From NCBI GenBank assembly GCA_035512595.1, contig DATKDU010000330.1, forward strand, positions 1 through 9,875: a stretch of DNA of 9,875 nucleotides, read 5' to 3'. Below are positions 1 through 6,627 of the stretch, in pieces. This stretch comes from DATKDU01 sp035512595. GTDB lineage: Bacteria > Planctomycetota > Planctomycetia > Pirellulales > Pirellulaceae. The notes beneath the pieces were generated by a model, which worked only from the letters and a program-made list of their open reading frames with translations, did no database searches and was not told the origin of the DNA. The position numbers were made by a program, and so were the translations under genes. Every line of letters begins with the position of its first letter. Position 1 is the first letter of the stretch.

Positions 1-34
1 CAATCTGGTCGCGCGTCAGGTTGGCGCTCGTCAT
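1..34 (-). CDS. Possible start of an aminopeptidase N-like gene (partial)
   Basis: An ATG on the minus strand at 34 opens a frame that runs off the left edge and reads MTSANLTRDQI. This resembles the N-terminus of M1-family aminopeptidase N proteins, which often begin with a short 'nLTreeA' stretch before the first beta domain. Only 11 residues are visible, there is no strong Shine-Dalgarno, and no catalytic motif can be checked, so this is a resemblance and not an identification. A dyad containing a TATAAT hexamer lies about 50-70 bp upstream and would fit as its promoter. It could equally be a chance open frame. Confidence 0.33.
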   Translation of the reverse strand, partial: MTSANLTRDQI

Positions 35-83
35 GCGTCGCTCATCGTGCAGGGGAATACGGCGGCATACAATGCTGGCGATA

Positions 84-104
84 GTTCACCATTATAGGGT
101 GAAC
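84..104 (-). promoter_or_regulatory. Dyad GTTCACC-N7-GGTGAAC enclosing a TATAAT hexamer
   Basis: There is a perfect 7-bp inverted repeat, GTTCACC (84-90) and GGTGAAC (98-104). On the minus strand the intervening bases read TATAAT (91-96), a perfect -10 hexamer. A dyad centred on a -10 box is a typical operator layout, because a dimeric repressor bound there would block polymerase. No good -35 hexamer is visible at 16-18 bp. The -10 would lie about 57 bp upstream of the possible start at 34. The dyad is seen directly; its role is inferred. Confidence 0.4.
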
Positions 105-218
105 GGCTATGCCGGCGCTCAGCGATGTGACCGTGAGAACCTTTCAGAATGTAGCCAAGAGGAAAACCGCGGATGACGCAGAGAGTGGTGGCACCGGAGT
201 AATTCGTCGGAGGAGAGG

Positions 219-1457
219 TCAGTAATTCGACGTATCAACATCCGGTCTTTCCTTCGCAAACGCCTTTACTCCGTCCGACGTTGCGAGCGTATGACCGAAT
301 GAAGCGCTGCGCAGCTTGCGGCAGCGCGGCAATTGCAGAAGCCCTTTGTCCGTCAGGCAGGAGTTGTCCAAATCCACACGCAGCAAGCCGGCCGGCCAAT
401 CGAACTCCCCATCGACGAATGTAAAAGACAGATCCAGCGACTCGAGCGCCTGAAGTACTTGCAGATGTTTGGCGCCGTCGCTGGAAAGCTTGATTCGCGA
501 TAACGACACGTCGCGAAGGGATCGCAGCTTGCTCAAGTGCATCAGACCATCGTCAGTAATGGGTGTCCCGTCCAAGCGCAGTTGTCGCAGTTTGGATAGT
601 GAAGAGAGATGCGCGAGGCCGGCGTCGGTGACACGGGTGTCAGCCAGAGCCAATCGCTCCAGCTGTCGGCAGTGAGCGAGGCCCGCCAGGCTTGCGTCAG
701 AAATGGCTGAATCCGACAAGTCAATCTTCTTCAGCGACGGAGGCCAGTGCACGCCGGCTCCCGTGACTTGGGTGCCTCGCAGATCCAGTTGCTCCAAATC
801 ACTCAAGGCTCGCAACCGACCAAGCCCTTGATCCGTAATCGGAGAGTAGGGCAATTCAAGGCAACTTACCCCGGACATATGTGCGATGATCACCAGCCCG
901 TCGTCGGAAACCGCATTTCCCAACAGGGTCAGCCTTTTCAAGCGTCGGCAGTTGGCAATCGCATCGAGCTCCGTTCCGCCGAGCGCTCCGTCGTAAGAAG
1001 AGTTGTACGCGAGGACAAACTGCTCGAGTTGCGGCAATTCGGCCGCCGCACGAACAGCCCCTCGCATGTCGGCCGCCGACGGCACGTCTTCCTCCCGCAA
1101 GTCGGCGACCAAGACATCATGAAAAAAGTCCCTGCCGAGCCAACGAAGAAATACGCCTGGAATTGGGGAGCGTGAGCCATCGACCCACAACCAACCACCA
1201 TCCGTGTCTCGTTTCACTTCAAAGTCGTAGCAGACGCTCCCGCCCACCTTCTGGATCCGTGCAACTGCCGCCGCTTGCTTTCGCGCCCGCTGCAGACGGG
1301 CGGCAAAAAGTCCAAGAAGCACGCTCACGGCGACGGTCATCACGATCAGCGTCCGCAGGCTGAACTGATACCAGCGGCGGCGCTTGGCTGGAACGGCCGG
1401 AGCGGCAGTCGATGCCGCCCGTCCGGAGGAATTCGTCGCTGAATGATTGCGATCCAT
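219..1457 (-). CDS. Membrane-anchored leucine-rich-repeat protein
   Basis: This is a 412-residue protein of the planctomycete LRR type. Residues 1-25 are a polar Ser/Ala-rich cytoplasmic tail, then KRRRWYQFSLRTL leads into one membrane helix (about 35-53). The rest, after a short linker, lies outside the membrane and folds as about ten LRR units of the 'L..L.L..T.ITD.GL..L' kind through to the C-terminus. Two units (around the 'VHWPP' and 'FDWPA' segments) are shorter than the others. LRR arrays bind proteins; the partner is unknown. The start at 1457 was chosen over the ATG at 1526 because the latter overlaps the upstream gene by 50 bp and adds 23 residues with no family character. An AGAGG lies 12 nt before the chosen ATG. 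The HTH gene ends 19 bp upstream, so the two are probably co-transcribed. Confidence 0.85.
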   Translation of the reverse strand: MDRNHSATNSSGRAASTAAPAVPAKRRRWYQFSLRTLIVMTVAVSVLLGLFAARLQRARKQAAAVARIQKVGGSVCYDFEVKRDTDGGWLWVDGSRSPIPGVFLRWLGRDFFHDVLVADLREEDVPSAADMRGAVRAAAELPQLEQFVLAYNSSYDGALGGTELDAIANCRRLKRLTLLGNAVSDDGLVIIAHMSGVSCLELPYSPITDQGLGRLRALSDLEQLDLRGTQVTGAGVHWPPSLKKIDLSDSAISDASLAGLAHCRQLERLALADTRVTDAGLAHLSSLSKLRQLRLDGTPITDDGLMHLSKLRSLRDVSLSRIKLSSDGAKHLQVLQALESLDLSFTFVDGEFDWPAGLLRVDLDNSCLTDKGLLQLPRCRKLRSASFGHTLATSDGVKAFAKERPDVDTSNY

Positions 1458-1476
1458 GGCCGCATTGTACCTCTGG

Positions 1477-2166
1477 TCATTTGGCCCGTCGCTTTCGCGG
1501 CGGACGCTGGGCGCGGATGGCGGCAATGCGGGACTGTTCGCTCTCAGACAGGGGTCCCAAGGCGCGGCACGAGGAATCGCCGCCGGCGGAAGCCCCTGCT
1601 GCTTGCTCCAGCTTGCGAGCTTGCTCCTCCTCCTTCTGCTCGCGGTCGTTCCGCTTTTCGAGGAAATCCAGCAGCCACACGGCCGTCTTCCAGCTTCGCC
1701 CTCCTTCGCGAATGAGCTGCGCTAGCGGGTGCAGCTCGGCCCGCACCCGTGCGTCGGCAATGTCGGCCGCCAGCTCCGGGTCTGCGGCAATAGCGGCTGA
1801 CACCGTGGGATGGGTAATCCCCAGGAAGGCTGCCGTCTGCCGCATGCTGAGGCCCGTGGCCAGCAGGATGACCATCTTCCCTTTGAGCTGGTCGTCCACG
1901 ACGGTCGGGCGTCCGCCGCGGTTTCGCTGCGAGTAGAGTAGTGCCATTCCGTCGGCCACCAGGTCGAGTGGCTCGTCCGCGCACGGCTGCGGCCCAGTTG
2001 GCTGGCAAGGAGGGGTTTTTGGAAAATAACCCCCTCTCTCGGAGGGGGTCGGGCGCTGTGCGGTGGGGGCTGGAGAGGCGGCCGGAGTGGAAGCGCAGTC
2101 GGCCGGCAATTGGGCGTCAGTTTCGCGATCAAACGGGGGCGAAGAGGAAACAGGGGACTGGGACAT
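1477..2166 (-). CDS. Helix-turn-helix protein of a phage small-terminase-like type
   Basis: This 229-residue protein probably binds DNA. Residues 1-70 are Pro/Ser/Thr-rich and look disordered. 'GGRPTVVDDQLKGKMVILLATGLSMRQ' begins the folded part, and residues 92-130 form a helix-turn-helix (helix ending in GLSMRQTAAFLGITHPTVSAAI). Residues 135-172 carry 'ARVRAELHPLAQLI...SWKTAVWLLDFLEKRN', which resembles the region after the HTH in a common planctomycete family ('..WRAAAWLLERTNPERF'). Residues 173-192 are Glu/Lys/Gln-rich and helical, and the tail is basic (RPPRKRRAK). The HTH resembles phage small-terminase or Nu1-like DNA-binding modules, but its function here is unknown. The start at 2166 is supported by a GAGG 6 nt upstream and a strong promoter. 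A terminator-like hairpin lies within codons for residues about 40-46. The LRR gene follows after 19 bp. Confidence 0.72.
   Translation of the reverse strand: MSQSPVSSSPPFDRETDAQLPADCASTPAASPAPTAQRPTPSERGGYFPKTPPCQPTGPQPCADEPLDLVADGMALLYSQRNRGGRPTVVDDQLKGKMVILLATGLSMRQTAAFLGITHPTVSAAIAADPELAADIADARVRAELHPLAQLIREGGRSWKTAVWLLDFLEKRNDREQKEEEQARKLEQAAGASAGGDSSCRALGPLSESEQSRIAAIRAQRPPRKRRAK
2029..2049 (-). terminator. Terminator-like hairpin inside the HTH coding sequence
   Basis: Perfect 8-bp arms ACCCCCTC (2029-2036) and GAGGGGGT (2042-2049) are separated by 5 bases. On the minus (coding) strand the stem is followed directly by TATTTTCC, giving the GC stem plus short U-tract of an intrinsic terminator. 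It lies about 120-140 nt inside the HTH gene, in the low-complexity N-terminal segment. It may be an attenuator, a small palindromic repeat that inserted in frame, or a structure with no effect. The structure is seen; termination is inferred. Confidence 0.45.
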
Positions 2167-2170
2167 GACG

Positions 2171-2176
2171 AACCTC
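2171..2176 (-). promoter_or_regulatory. Shine-Dalgarno of the HTH gene
   Basis: On the minus strand CCGAGG lies just upstream of the ATG at 2166, with GAGG 6 nt from the start codon. This spacing supports the long reading of the gene, including its proline-rich N-terminus, over an internal start such as the Met at residue 74. Confidence 0.5.
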
Positions 2177-2199
2177 GGATCACAACAGGTGTGTATTAC

Positions 2200-2228
2200 A
2201 TCATAAGTGTACAGTATACGGGTGTCAA
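2200..2228 (-). promoter_or_regulatory. Sigma-70-type promoter TTGACA-17-TATGAT
   Basis: On the minus strand there is a perfect -35 (TTGACA, 2223-2228), a 17-bp spacer (2206-2222) and a 5/6 -10 (TATGAT, 2200-2205). It sits in a locally AT-rich stretch that contrasts with the GC-rich surroundings. The predicted start is near 2193, giving a leader of about 27 nt before the HTH gene. The spacer holds the overlapping palindromic words GTATAC and TGTACA, a possible operator. It begins about 24 bp after the stop codon of the LRR remnant and would drive HTH-LRR. Confidence 0.68.
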
Positions 2229-2251
2229 GTATGGTACGGGGTCTTTTCGCC

Positions 2252-2602
2252 CTAATGCGTCACCTTCGTCCCCGGCCGCATTGCCACCAATTGGCGAGCC
2301 CCCTGCTGTGTCACGTTCGTCCGCGACACGTCGAGTGCCGACAGGTTCGCTGTGCTCGCTAGAGTTGCGAGTCCGCGATCGGTAACCCCCGTTTCGCAAA
2401 CCGCCAGCGATCGGAGCGATGTCGATTTCGCCAGCGAGGCCAACCCCTGGTCAGTGATTCGCGTTCCCTCCAGGTCGAGCGTTTCAAGACTCGGCAGTTT
2501 CGCCAGCTCCGCTGCGCCGCGGTCGCCGATGTTCGTTCGCGGAGCACTGGCTGTCCATGCAAACACCTGAACCGTCGGCAGCGTCTGGTAGCGCCCGGGA
2601 TT
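2252..2602 (-). pseudogene. 3' remnant of a leucine-rich-repeat gene
   Basis: The minus frame ending in TAG at 2252 encodes about 115 residues of clear LRR sequence: 'LETLDLEGTRITDQGLASL', then 'LRSLAVCETGVTDRGLATL', then 'LSALDVSRTNVTQQGARQL', and a typical family ending (RPGTKVTH). There are about four repeats, with no signal peptide, membrane helix or N-terminal region. No ATG is in frame within the LRR part; the possible TTG (2605) and GTG (2566) starts have no Shine-Dalgarno. Upstream the frame runs into the hairpin repeat at 2604 and then only antisense or shifted sequence of the propeller gene. I read it as the tail of an LRR gene whose 5' part was lost at the repeat boundary. A short leaderless domain read from GTG cannot be excluded. 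Confidence 0.68.
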
Positions 2603-2603
2603 C

Positions 2604-2677
2604 AACCACGAAACACACGAAATACACGAAAGGGAAAAGCGTTCTCTCTTTTCGTGCCTTTCGTGTGTTTCGTGGTT
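2604..2677. repeat. Long hairpin repeat ('HETHERHEK' type)
   Basis: This is a 74-bp imperfect palindrome. The outer 19 bp of each arm match perfectly (AACCACGAAACACACGAAA at 2604-2622 and its reverse complement at 2659-2677). The match continues inward as ACGAAA with two mismatches. The interior repeats the word CACGAAA. On the minus strand one frame reads NHETHERHEK, a phrase I associate with a dispersed small repeat in planctomycete and verrucomicrobial genomes (from memory, not searched). It begins 5 bp after the propeller stop codon, so its transcript could fold into a large 3' hairpin and act as a terminator or stabiliser. It also marks the edge of the LRR remnant. Confidence 0.8.
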
Positions 2678-2682
2678 CTCCC

Positions 2683-3996
2683 CTACGGCTTGTTTCGCAC
2701 GCAATACAGATGCGAGCTGGTGCGAAGCAACAGCCCATCGCCGCAGACGGCCAGCGAGGCCATCGTCTGGCCGAAGAGCTGATTCTTGGCCAGCTCCTCG
2801 TACTTGCGGCCAGGCTTCACGACCGTAGTGGTCCCGTCCTGGCTGGTGAAGTAGAGCTTGCCGTCGGCCAAGAGCGGGCTGGCGGCGAAGTTGCCGCCGA
2901 GACGCTCCTGCCAGAGTTGTTCCCCCGTTTTCGCGTCGAGGCAGGTGGCCACGCCGAGCGAGGAGACGAAGTAGATTTCTCCGCTGGCGACGAGGGGTGA
3001 CGAGATTTCGGGCACCTGCCGGTCGAAAGTCCAAACGACGTGCGTATCGGTGACGTCGCCGCTGCCGCCGGCGCGAATCGCCCAGAGCTGCGGCTTGTTG
3101 AAGCCGGTGCAAATGTAGGCGATGCCGTCCTGGTAAACAGGCCGCGGCACCAGCGCGTGACCGTCGCCGATATTGACCCGCCACAGCTCTTTGCCGCTGG
3201 CCGGGTCGTAGCTGCACATCCACTGGGCGCCGGGAAGCAGAAGCTGCTCGCGGCCGGCGTGCGTCACGATCAGGGGGGTCGAGAACGCGCGGCGAAGCTT
3301 GGCGTCGGCGGCGTCGATCGGCGGCCGCGGCGTCTTCCAGGCGATCTTGCCGGTCGCTTTCTCGAGGGCGACGACGAACTGCTCGTCTGCCCCGTCGCAG
3401 GCAAAGATCAACAGGTCATTCCACAAGACGGGGGAGCCGCCGCCGCCGGTGATCTCGTCAATGATATGCCGCTCGTGCCAGACAACCTTGCCGCTGGCCA
3501 GTTCGAGCGCACAAGTGCCGAGCGAGCCGAAATGGCAATACAACAGCTTGCCGTCCGAGAGCGGGGTCGGGGAAGCGTAGCTGTTGTTGGCGTGGATGAC
3601 GGGCGGATCTTCGACTGTGAACAGCTCGATCTGCCGCAGACGCTGGCCGGTGGCCGCGTCGAGCTCGATGGCATAGACCGACACTGCCGCATAGGCTGTC
3701 AGATCGGTCGGCACATAGGGCAGCTTCGCCAGCCGCTGCTCCCGCACCTTGGTAGGCAGCGCCAGCGACTCCGCCGTCGTCAGCCAGATGCTCTCACCCA
3801 TCACGATCGGCGACGACCAGCCGCGGCCGGGGATTTCCGTCTGCCAGGCGAGATTCTGCGAATCGCTCCAGGCCGTCGGCAGTCCGCTGGCCTGTGCAAT
3901 GCCATCGCCGCGCGGGCCGCGGAACTGGGGCCAGTCCTCGGCCCGCAGGACCGCAGCGGCAGCAACAAGAAACAGCGTCAGAATGGTCGTGCGCAT
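2683..3996 (-). CDS. Secreted PQQ-like (BamB-type) beta-propeller protein
   Basis: This complete 437-residue exported protein has a signal peptide at 1-19 (MRTTILTLFLVAAAAVLRA, cut before EDW). It is followed by 'WPQFRGPRGDG' (22-32), the hallmark opening of planctomycete PQQ-like propellers. Propeller blades are marked by the '..aldp.TGk..W' motif at about 163-173 (ALELASGKVVW), 210-220 (ALEKATGKIAW), 262-272 (SYDPASGKELW) and 352-362 (CLDAKTGEQLW). 'VIHANNSYASPTPLSDG' (133-149) is also typical of the family. Such proteins share the fold of BamB and quinoprotein dehydrogenases, but here there is no sign of a cofactor site, so it is probably a scaffold or binding protein in the periplasm. The C-terminus (LLLRTSSHLYCVRNKP) is a normal family ending, so the gene is intact. 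GGAAAG lies 6 nt before the ATG. It is divergent from enolase. Confidence 0.9.
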   Translation of the reverse strand: MRTTILTLFLVAAAAVLRAEDWPQFRGPRGDGIAQASGLPTAWSDSQNLAWQTEIPGRGWSSPIVMGESIWLTTAESLALPTKVREQRLAKLPYVPTDLTAYAAVSVYAIELDAATGQRLRQIELFTVEDPPVIHANNSYASPTPLSDGKLLYCHFGSLGTCALELASGKVVWHERHIIDEITGGGGSPVLWNDLLIFACDGADEQFVVALEKATGKIAWKTPRPPIDAADAKLRRAFSTPLIVTHAGREQLLLPGAQWMCSYDPASGKELWRVNIGDGHALVPRPVYQDGIAYICTGFNKPQLWAIRAGGSGDVTDTHVVWTFDRQVPEISSPLVASGEIYFVSSLGVATCLDAKTGEQLWQERLGGNFAASPLLADGKLYFTSQDGTTTVVKPGRKYEELAKNQLFGQTMASLAVCGDGLLLRTSSHLYCVRNKP

Positions 3997-4011
3997 GTGT
4001 CGCTTTCCGGC

Positions 4012-4036
4012 GGGGCAGTCAAGTATAGCCTGCCCC
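4012..4036 (-). promoter_or_regulatory. Dyad GGGGCAG-N11-CTGCCCC in the divergent intergenic region
   Basis: Perfect 7-bp arms (4012-4018 and 4030-4036) flank an 11-base centre. On the minus strand the centre contains TATACT (4022-4027), a 5/6 match to a -10 box, 25 bp before the propeller start codon. No convincing -35 lies at the right spacing. As at 84-104, the dyad encloses a -10-like hexamer, which suggests an operator for the propeller gene. This is a weak inference; a chance palindrome or an RNA hairpin in the leader would look the same. Confidence 0.3.
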
Positions 4037-4112
4037 TAGCCAGTCCTGCCTTTTCCCGGCAAAATGAGGCCGCTGGCTGGTCCTTTTGCCTCTTGAAAAC
4101 CGGAATTCATCC

Positions 4113-5420
4113 ATGAGTCTCGTCGCCAACGTTCACGGCCGCCAGGTGCTCGACAGCCGCGGCAATCCGACGGTCGAGGTGGAAGTCACCCTGTCGGACG
4201 GCTCGTTCGGCCGGGCCTCGGTTCCCAGCGGGGCCAGCACGGGCGACCACGAAGCCTGGGAGCTGCGCGACGACGACAAGAGCGTCTACGGCGGCAAAGG
4301 GGTCGCCAAGGCGGTGCAGAATATCAACGGCGTCATCCGCGACGCCCTCACCGGCTGGGACGGGCTCGACCAGATCGGCATCGACCAGCGGCTGATCGAG
4401 CTGGACGGGACGAACAACAAGAAGAACCTGGGGGCCAACGCGATCCTGGGCGTGTCGCTGGCGGTTGCCAAGGCCTCGGCCATCTTCACGCAGCAGCCGC
4501 TGTATCGCTATCTCGGTGGACCGGGGGCGAACCTCCTCCCGGCGCCGATGATGAACATCGTCAACGGCGGGGCCCATGCCGACAACGACGTGGACGTGCA
4601 GGAGTTCATGGTGATGCCGCTGGGCTTTCACCGCTTCAGCGACGCCCTCCGCTGCGGCGTGGAGATTTTTCACAAGCTCAAGAGCGTGCTCAAGAAGAAC
4701 AAGCTCAACACGTCGGTCGGCGACGAAGGAGGGTTTGCTCCCAACCTCAAGAGCAACCGCGAGGCTCTCGACTACATCATGACGGCCATCCAGGAAGCGG
4801 GGTACGAGCCTGGCAAGCAGGTGATGATCGCCCTCGACGTGGCCGCCAGCGAGTTCTTCGACCGCGAGAAGAAGACGTACACGATCGACAAGAAGACGCT
4901 GAGCGGCGCGCAGATGGTGGATTTCCTGGCCGAGTGGGCCGCCAGCTATCCGATCTGCTCGATCGAGGACGGCTGCGACCAGAACGATTGGGACGGTTGG
5001 AAGCTGCTCACGCAGAAGCTGGGGAGCAAAGTGCAGCTTGTCGGCGACGACCTGTTTGTGACCAACACCGACTTCCTGCAGCGCGGCATCGACGAAGGGG
5101 TCGCCAACGCGATCCTGATCAAGGTCAACCAGATCGGCACCCTGACCGAGACGATCTCGGCCATTCATCTGGCCCATCGCAACGGCTACGCGAGCATCGC
5201 CAGCCATCGCAGCGGCGAGACCGAAGACGCCACGATTGCCGACCTGGCGGTGGCCCTCGGCACCGGGCAGATCAAGACCGGGTCGGCGTCGCGCACCGAC
5301 CGCATGGCGAAGTACAACCAACTTCTGCGGATCGAGGAAGAGCTCGACACAGGGGCCATCTATGCCGGCCCGCTGTTTCCCAAGTGGGAAGGTCGGCACG
5401 GGTTTAAGAAGCCCCAATGA
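4113..5420 (+). CDS. eno: Enolase (phosphopyruvate hydratase)
   Basis: This is a full-length 435-residue cytosolic enolase, EC 4.2.1.11, which interconverts 2-phosphoglycerate and phosphoenolpyruvate in glycolysis and gluconeogenesis. It starts MSLVANVHGRQVLDSRGNPT like other bacterial enolases. The active-site loop is PSGASTGDHEAWELRD (38-53), followed by NGGAHADN (151-158), the QEFMVMP segment (163-169) and SVGDEGGFAP, whose E205 is the expected general acid/base Glu. The Mg ligands are D242 (ALDVAAS), E285 (SIED) and D312 (VGDDL). K337 (LIKVNQIGT) is the catalytic base, SHRSGETED spans 364-372, and K388 (IKTGSASRTDR) is the substrate lysine. All key residues are present. The start at 4113 was chosen over the ATG at 4086 because the family begins there; the Shine-Dalgarno is weak. 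It appears to be monocistronic. Confidence 0.98.
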   Translation: MSLVANVHGRQVLDSRGNPTVEVEVTLSDGSFGRASVPSGASTGDHEAWELRDDDKSVYGGKGVAKAVQNINGVIRDALTGWDGLDQIGIDQRLIELDGTNNKKNLGANAILGVSLAVAKASAIFTQQPLYRYLGGPGANLLPAPMMNIVNGGAHADNDVDVQEFMVMPLGFHRFSDALRCGVEIFHKLKSVLKKNKLNTSVGDEGGFAPNLKSNREALDYIMTAIQEAGYEPGKQVMIALDVAASEFFDREKKTYTIDKKTLSGAQMVDFLAEWAASYPICSIEDGCDQNDWDGWKLLTQKLGSKVQLVGDDLFVTNTDFLQRGIDEGVANAILIKVNQIGTLTETISAIHLAHRNGYASIASHRSGETEDATIADLAVALGTGQIKTGSASRTDRMAKYNQLLRIEEELDTGAIYAGPLFPKWEGRHGFKKPQ

Positions 5421-5535
5421 CCAAGTCGCAATGACCGAGGAGCAATATTCCATTGGTCATGAAGGGGGACGGATGTTCTGTCCGTGCCGGTTGTTCCGGT
5501 CGGTGATCGTCCGGCCGCTATTCGCCCCTTTGCCG
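5417..5535 (+). other. Structured spacer after eno, no clear terminator
   Basis: The gap between eno and the next gene holds three small inverted repeats. ATGACCAA (5417-5424, overlapping the eno stop) pairs with TTGGTCAT (5453-5460) across 28 bases. GGACGGA and TCTGTCC (starting near 5467) pair with one G-U around a 3-base loop. CCGG-TTGTT-CCGG follows near 5488. None is followed by a T-tract, so a factor-independent terminator is not shown. No gene was found from 5421 to 5607. Confidence 0.3.
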
Positions 5536-5607
5536 CGACCTATCGCTTCCCAATGGCGCGAAGCATGATGGAGGATGGACCCCCATTCTCCGGAGATTTC
5601 CGCCGCC

Positions 5608-6570
5608 ATGCTTCTGCGCCCGCTCGTTGCGTTTGCTCTGTTGGCTGCTTTCGCCGCACCTGCGCTGGGCCAGTTCGGCGCCAAGGAAGAAGGGAGCGGC
5701 CCGCGCCTCGGCAAGACGGTCACCCACGAGTGGAAAACCGGCATTACGGTGACCGCCCTTGGCGGCGGCGGCGTGGCCAACTGTTACGGCACGATCCCAG
5801 TCCCCACCGACTGGCCCGAGCAGCAGGTCAAGGTCGTCAAGGAAGACATCTCGCCGACCGCCCGCGGCGTCACCTACCGCGTCGTGGACAACAGCATCCG
5901 CCAGATGGTTTTTGAGATTCCGCAGATCCCCGCCGGCGCGACCGGCCAGGCGCTGATCACCTTTGAGGTCACCAAGGCCGCCTTGCTCCCGCCGAGCGAT
6001 CCGTCGGCATTGGCGATCCCCAAGAACGCCCCGCGGGAAGTCCGCAAGATGCTCGGTTCCAGCCCCTTCATCGAATCGACCAACGCCCGCATCAGGTCGC
6101 TGGCCAAAGAGCTGACTGCAGGTAAAGAAGGGGCCTGGGAGCAGCTCGAAGCGATTTACGACGGCGTACGGGACAAGGTGAAGGTCGAAGCCGTGGGCCA
6201 GGCCGGCGCGGCGACGGCACTCCGAGAGGGGAAGGGGACGAAGGAGGACCTGACCGCGCTGTTCGTCGCCTGCTGCCGGGCCCACAAGGTGCCCGCGCGG
6301 ATGGTGTGGGTGGTGGACGGCTGCTACGCCGAATTCTATCTCCAGGACAAGGACAACAAGGGGTACTGGATCCCCGCCAGCCTGATCCCCAAGGACAAAC
6401 AGTTCGGCCAGGTCTCCGACACCAACCCGATCATGCAAAAAGGGGATAATATCAAGGTGCCGGAGAACAAGGAGGCGTATCGGTTCGTCCCCGAGTTCTT
6501 CAAGGCCAGCGGCATCGCCGGCGGCAGGCCGCGGCCGGTGTTCGTGCGGCAATTGATGCCGGCGAATTAG
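5608..6570 (+). CDS. Secreted transglutaminase-like protein, predicted inactive (copy 1)
   Basis: This exported 320-residue protein is paralogous to the next gene. It has a signal peptide at 1-21 (MLLRPLVAFALLAAFAAPALG). An N-terminal domain (about 35-125) contains 'IPVPTDWPEQQVKVVKEDISPT', and a transglutaminase-like domain (about 145-265) contains 'EAIYDGVRDKVKVE' and 'LFVACCRAHKVPARMVWV'. The C-terminus carries 'NPIMQKGDNIKVP'. The downstream copy has GDCEE with the catalytic Cys; here the matching stretch is GTKED, with K212 in place of Cys. The His of 'GHCYPEFYL' is replaced by G238 ('DGCYAEFYL'). The frame is intact and the domain well conserved, so it is likely a folded pseudoenzyme rather than a decayed gene. 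The start at 5608 was chosen for the signal peptide; GGAGA lies about 11 nt upstream, whereas the ATG at 5575 touches its GGAGG. Confidence 0.85.
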   Translation: MLLRPLVAFALLAAFAAPALGQFGAKEEGSGPRLGKTVTHEWKTGITVTALGGGGVANCYGTIPVPTDWPEQQVKVVKEDISPTARGVTYRVVDNSIRQMVFEIPQIPAGATGQALITFEVTKAALLPPSDPSALAIPKNAPREVRKMLGSSPFIESTNARIRSLAKELTAGKEGAWEQLEAIYDGVRDKVKVEAVGQAGAATALREGKGTKEDLTALFVACCRAHKVPARMVWVVDGCYAEFYLQDKDNKGYWIPASLIPKDKQFGQVSDTNPIMQKGDNIKVPENKEAYRFVPEFFKASGIAGGRPRPVFVRQLMPAN

Positions 6571-6571
6571 C

Positions 6572-6615
6572 GAGCAGAGGTCGGAGGCCGGAGGTCGGAG
6601 AGCAGAGGTCGGAGG
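6572..6615 (+). repeat. Purine-rich micro-repeat between the paralogs
   Basis: A 16-bp direct repeat, GAGCAGAGGTCGGAGG, occurs at 6572-6587 and 6600-6615, with extra GGTCGGAG units between. It fills nearly the whole 57-bp spacer between the two transglutaminase-like genes. Several GGAGG words in it could act as Shine-Dalgarno sequences for the downstream gene. A related purine-rich run lies after copy 2. Confidence 0.7.
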
Positions 6616-6627
6616 TCGGAAAGATCG

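Noticed and set aside
1458..1526. Upstream ATG extension of the LRR protein
   Set aside because: It overlaps the HTH gene by 50 bp, and the extra residues are not typical of the family, which begins with a polar tail just before KRRRWYQFSLRTL.
2214..2245. REP/RAYT-like or LexA-like element around GGTGTCAAGTATGGTAC and TACTGTA
   Set aside because: There is only one arm of a REP-like structure and one half of a LexA-like box. The promoter reading explains the AT-rich stretch better.
2252..3996. Propeller-LRR fusion made by a programmed frameshift
   Set aside because: The propeller has a normal C-terminus, no slippery run was seen before its stop, and a dispersed repeat separates the two parts.
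3040..4116. 358-codon plus-strand frame antisense to the propeller gene
   Set aside because: It is a shadow of a strongly supported gene and has Arg/Gly-rich composition with no motif.
4107..5453. 448-codon open frame antisense to the whole enolase gene
   Set aside because: GC-rich codon use keeps the opposite strand open. The translation is rich in Val, Leu, Arg, Asp and His without recognisable domains, and enolase explains the sequence fully.
5518..6552. 344-codon minus-strand frame opposite copy 1
   Set aside because: The plus-strand protein has a signal peptide and a paralog; the antisense product resembles nothing.
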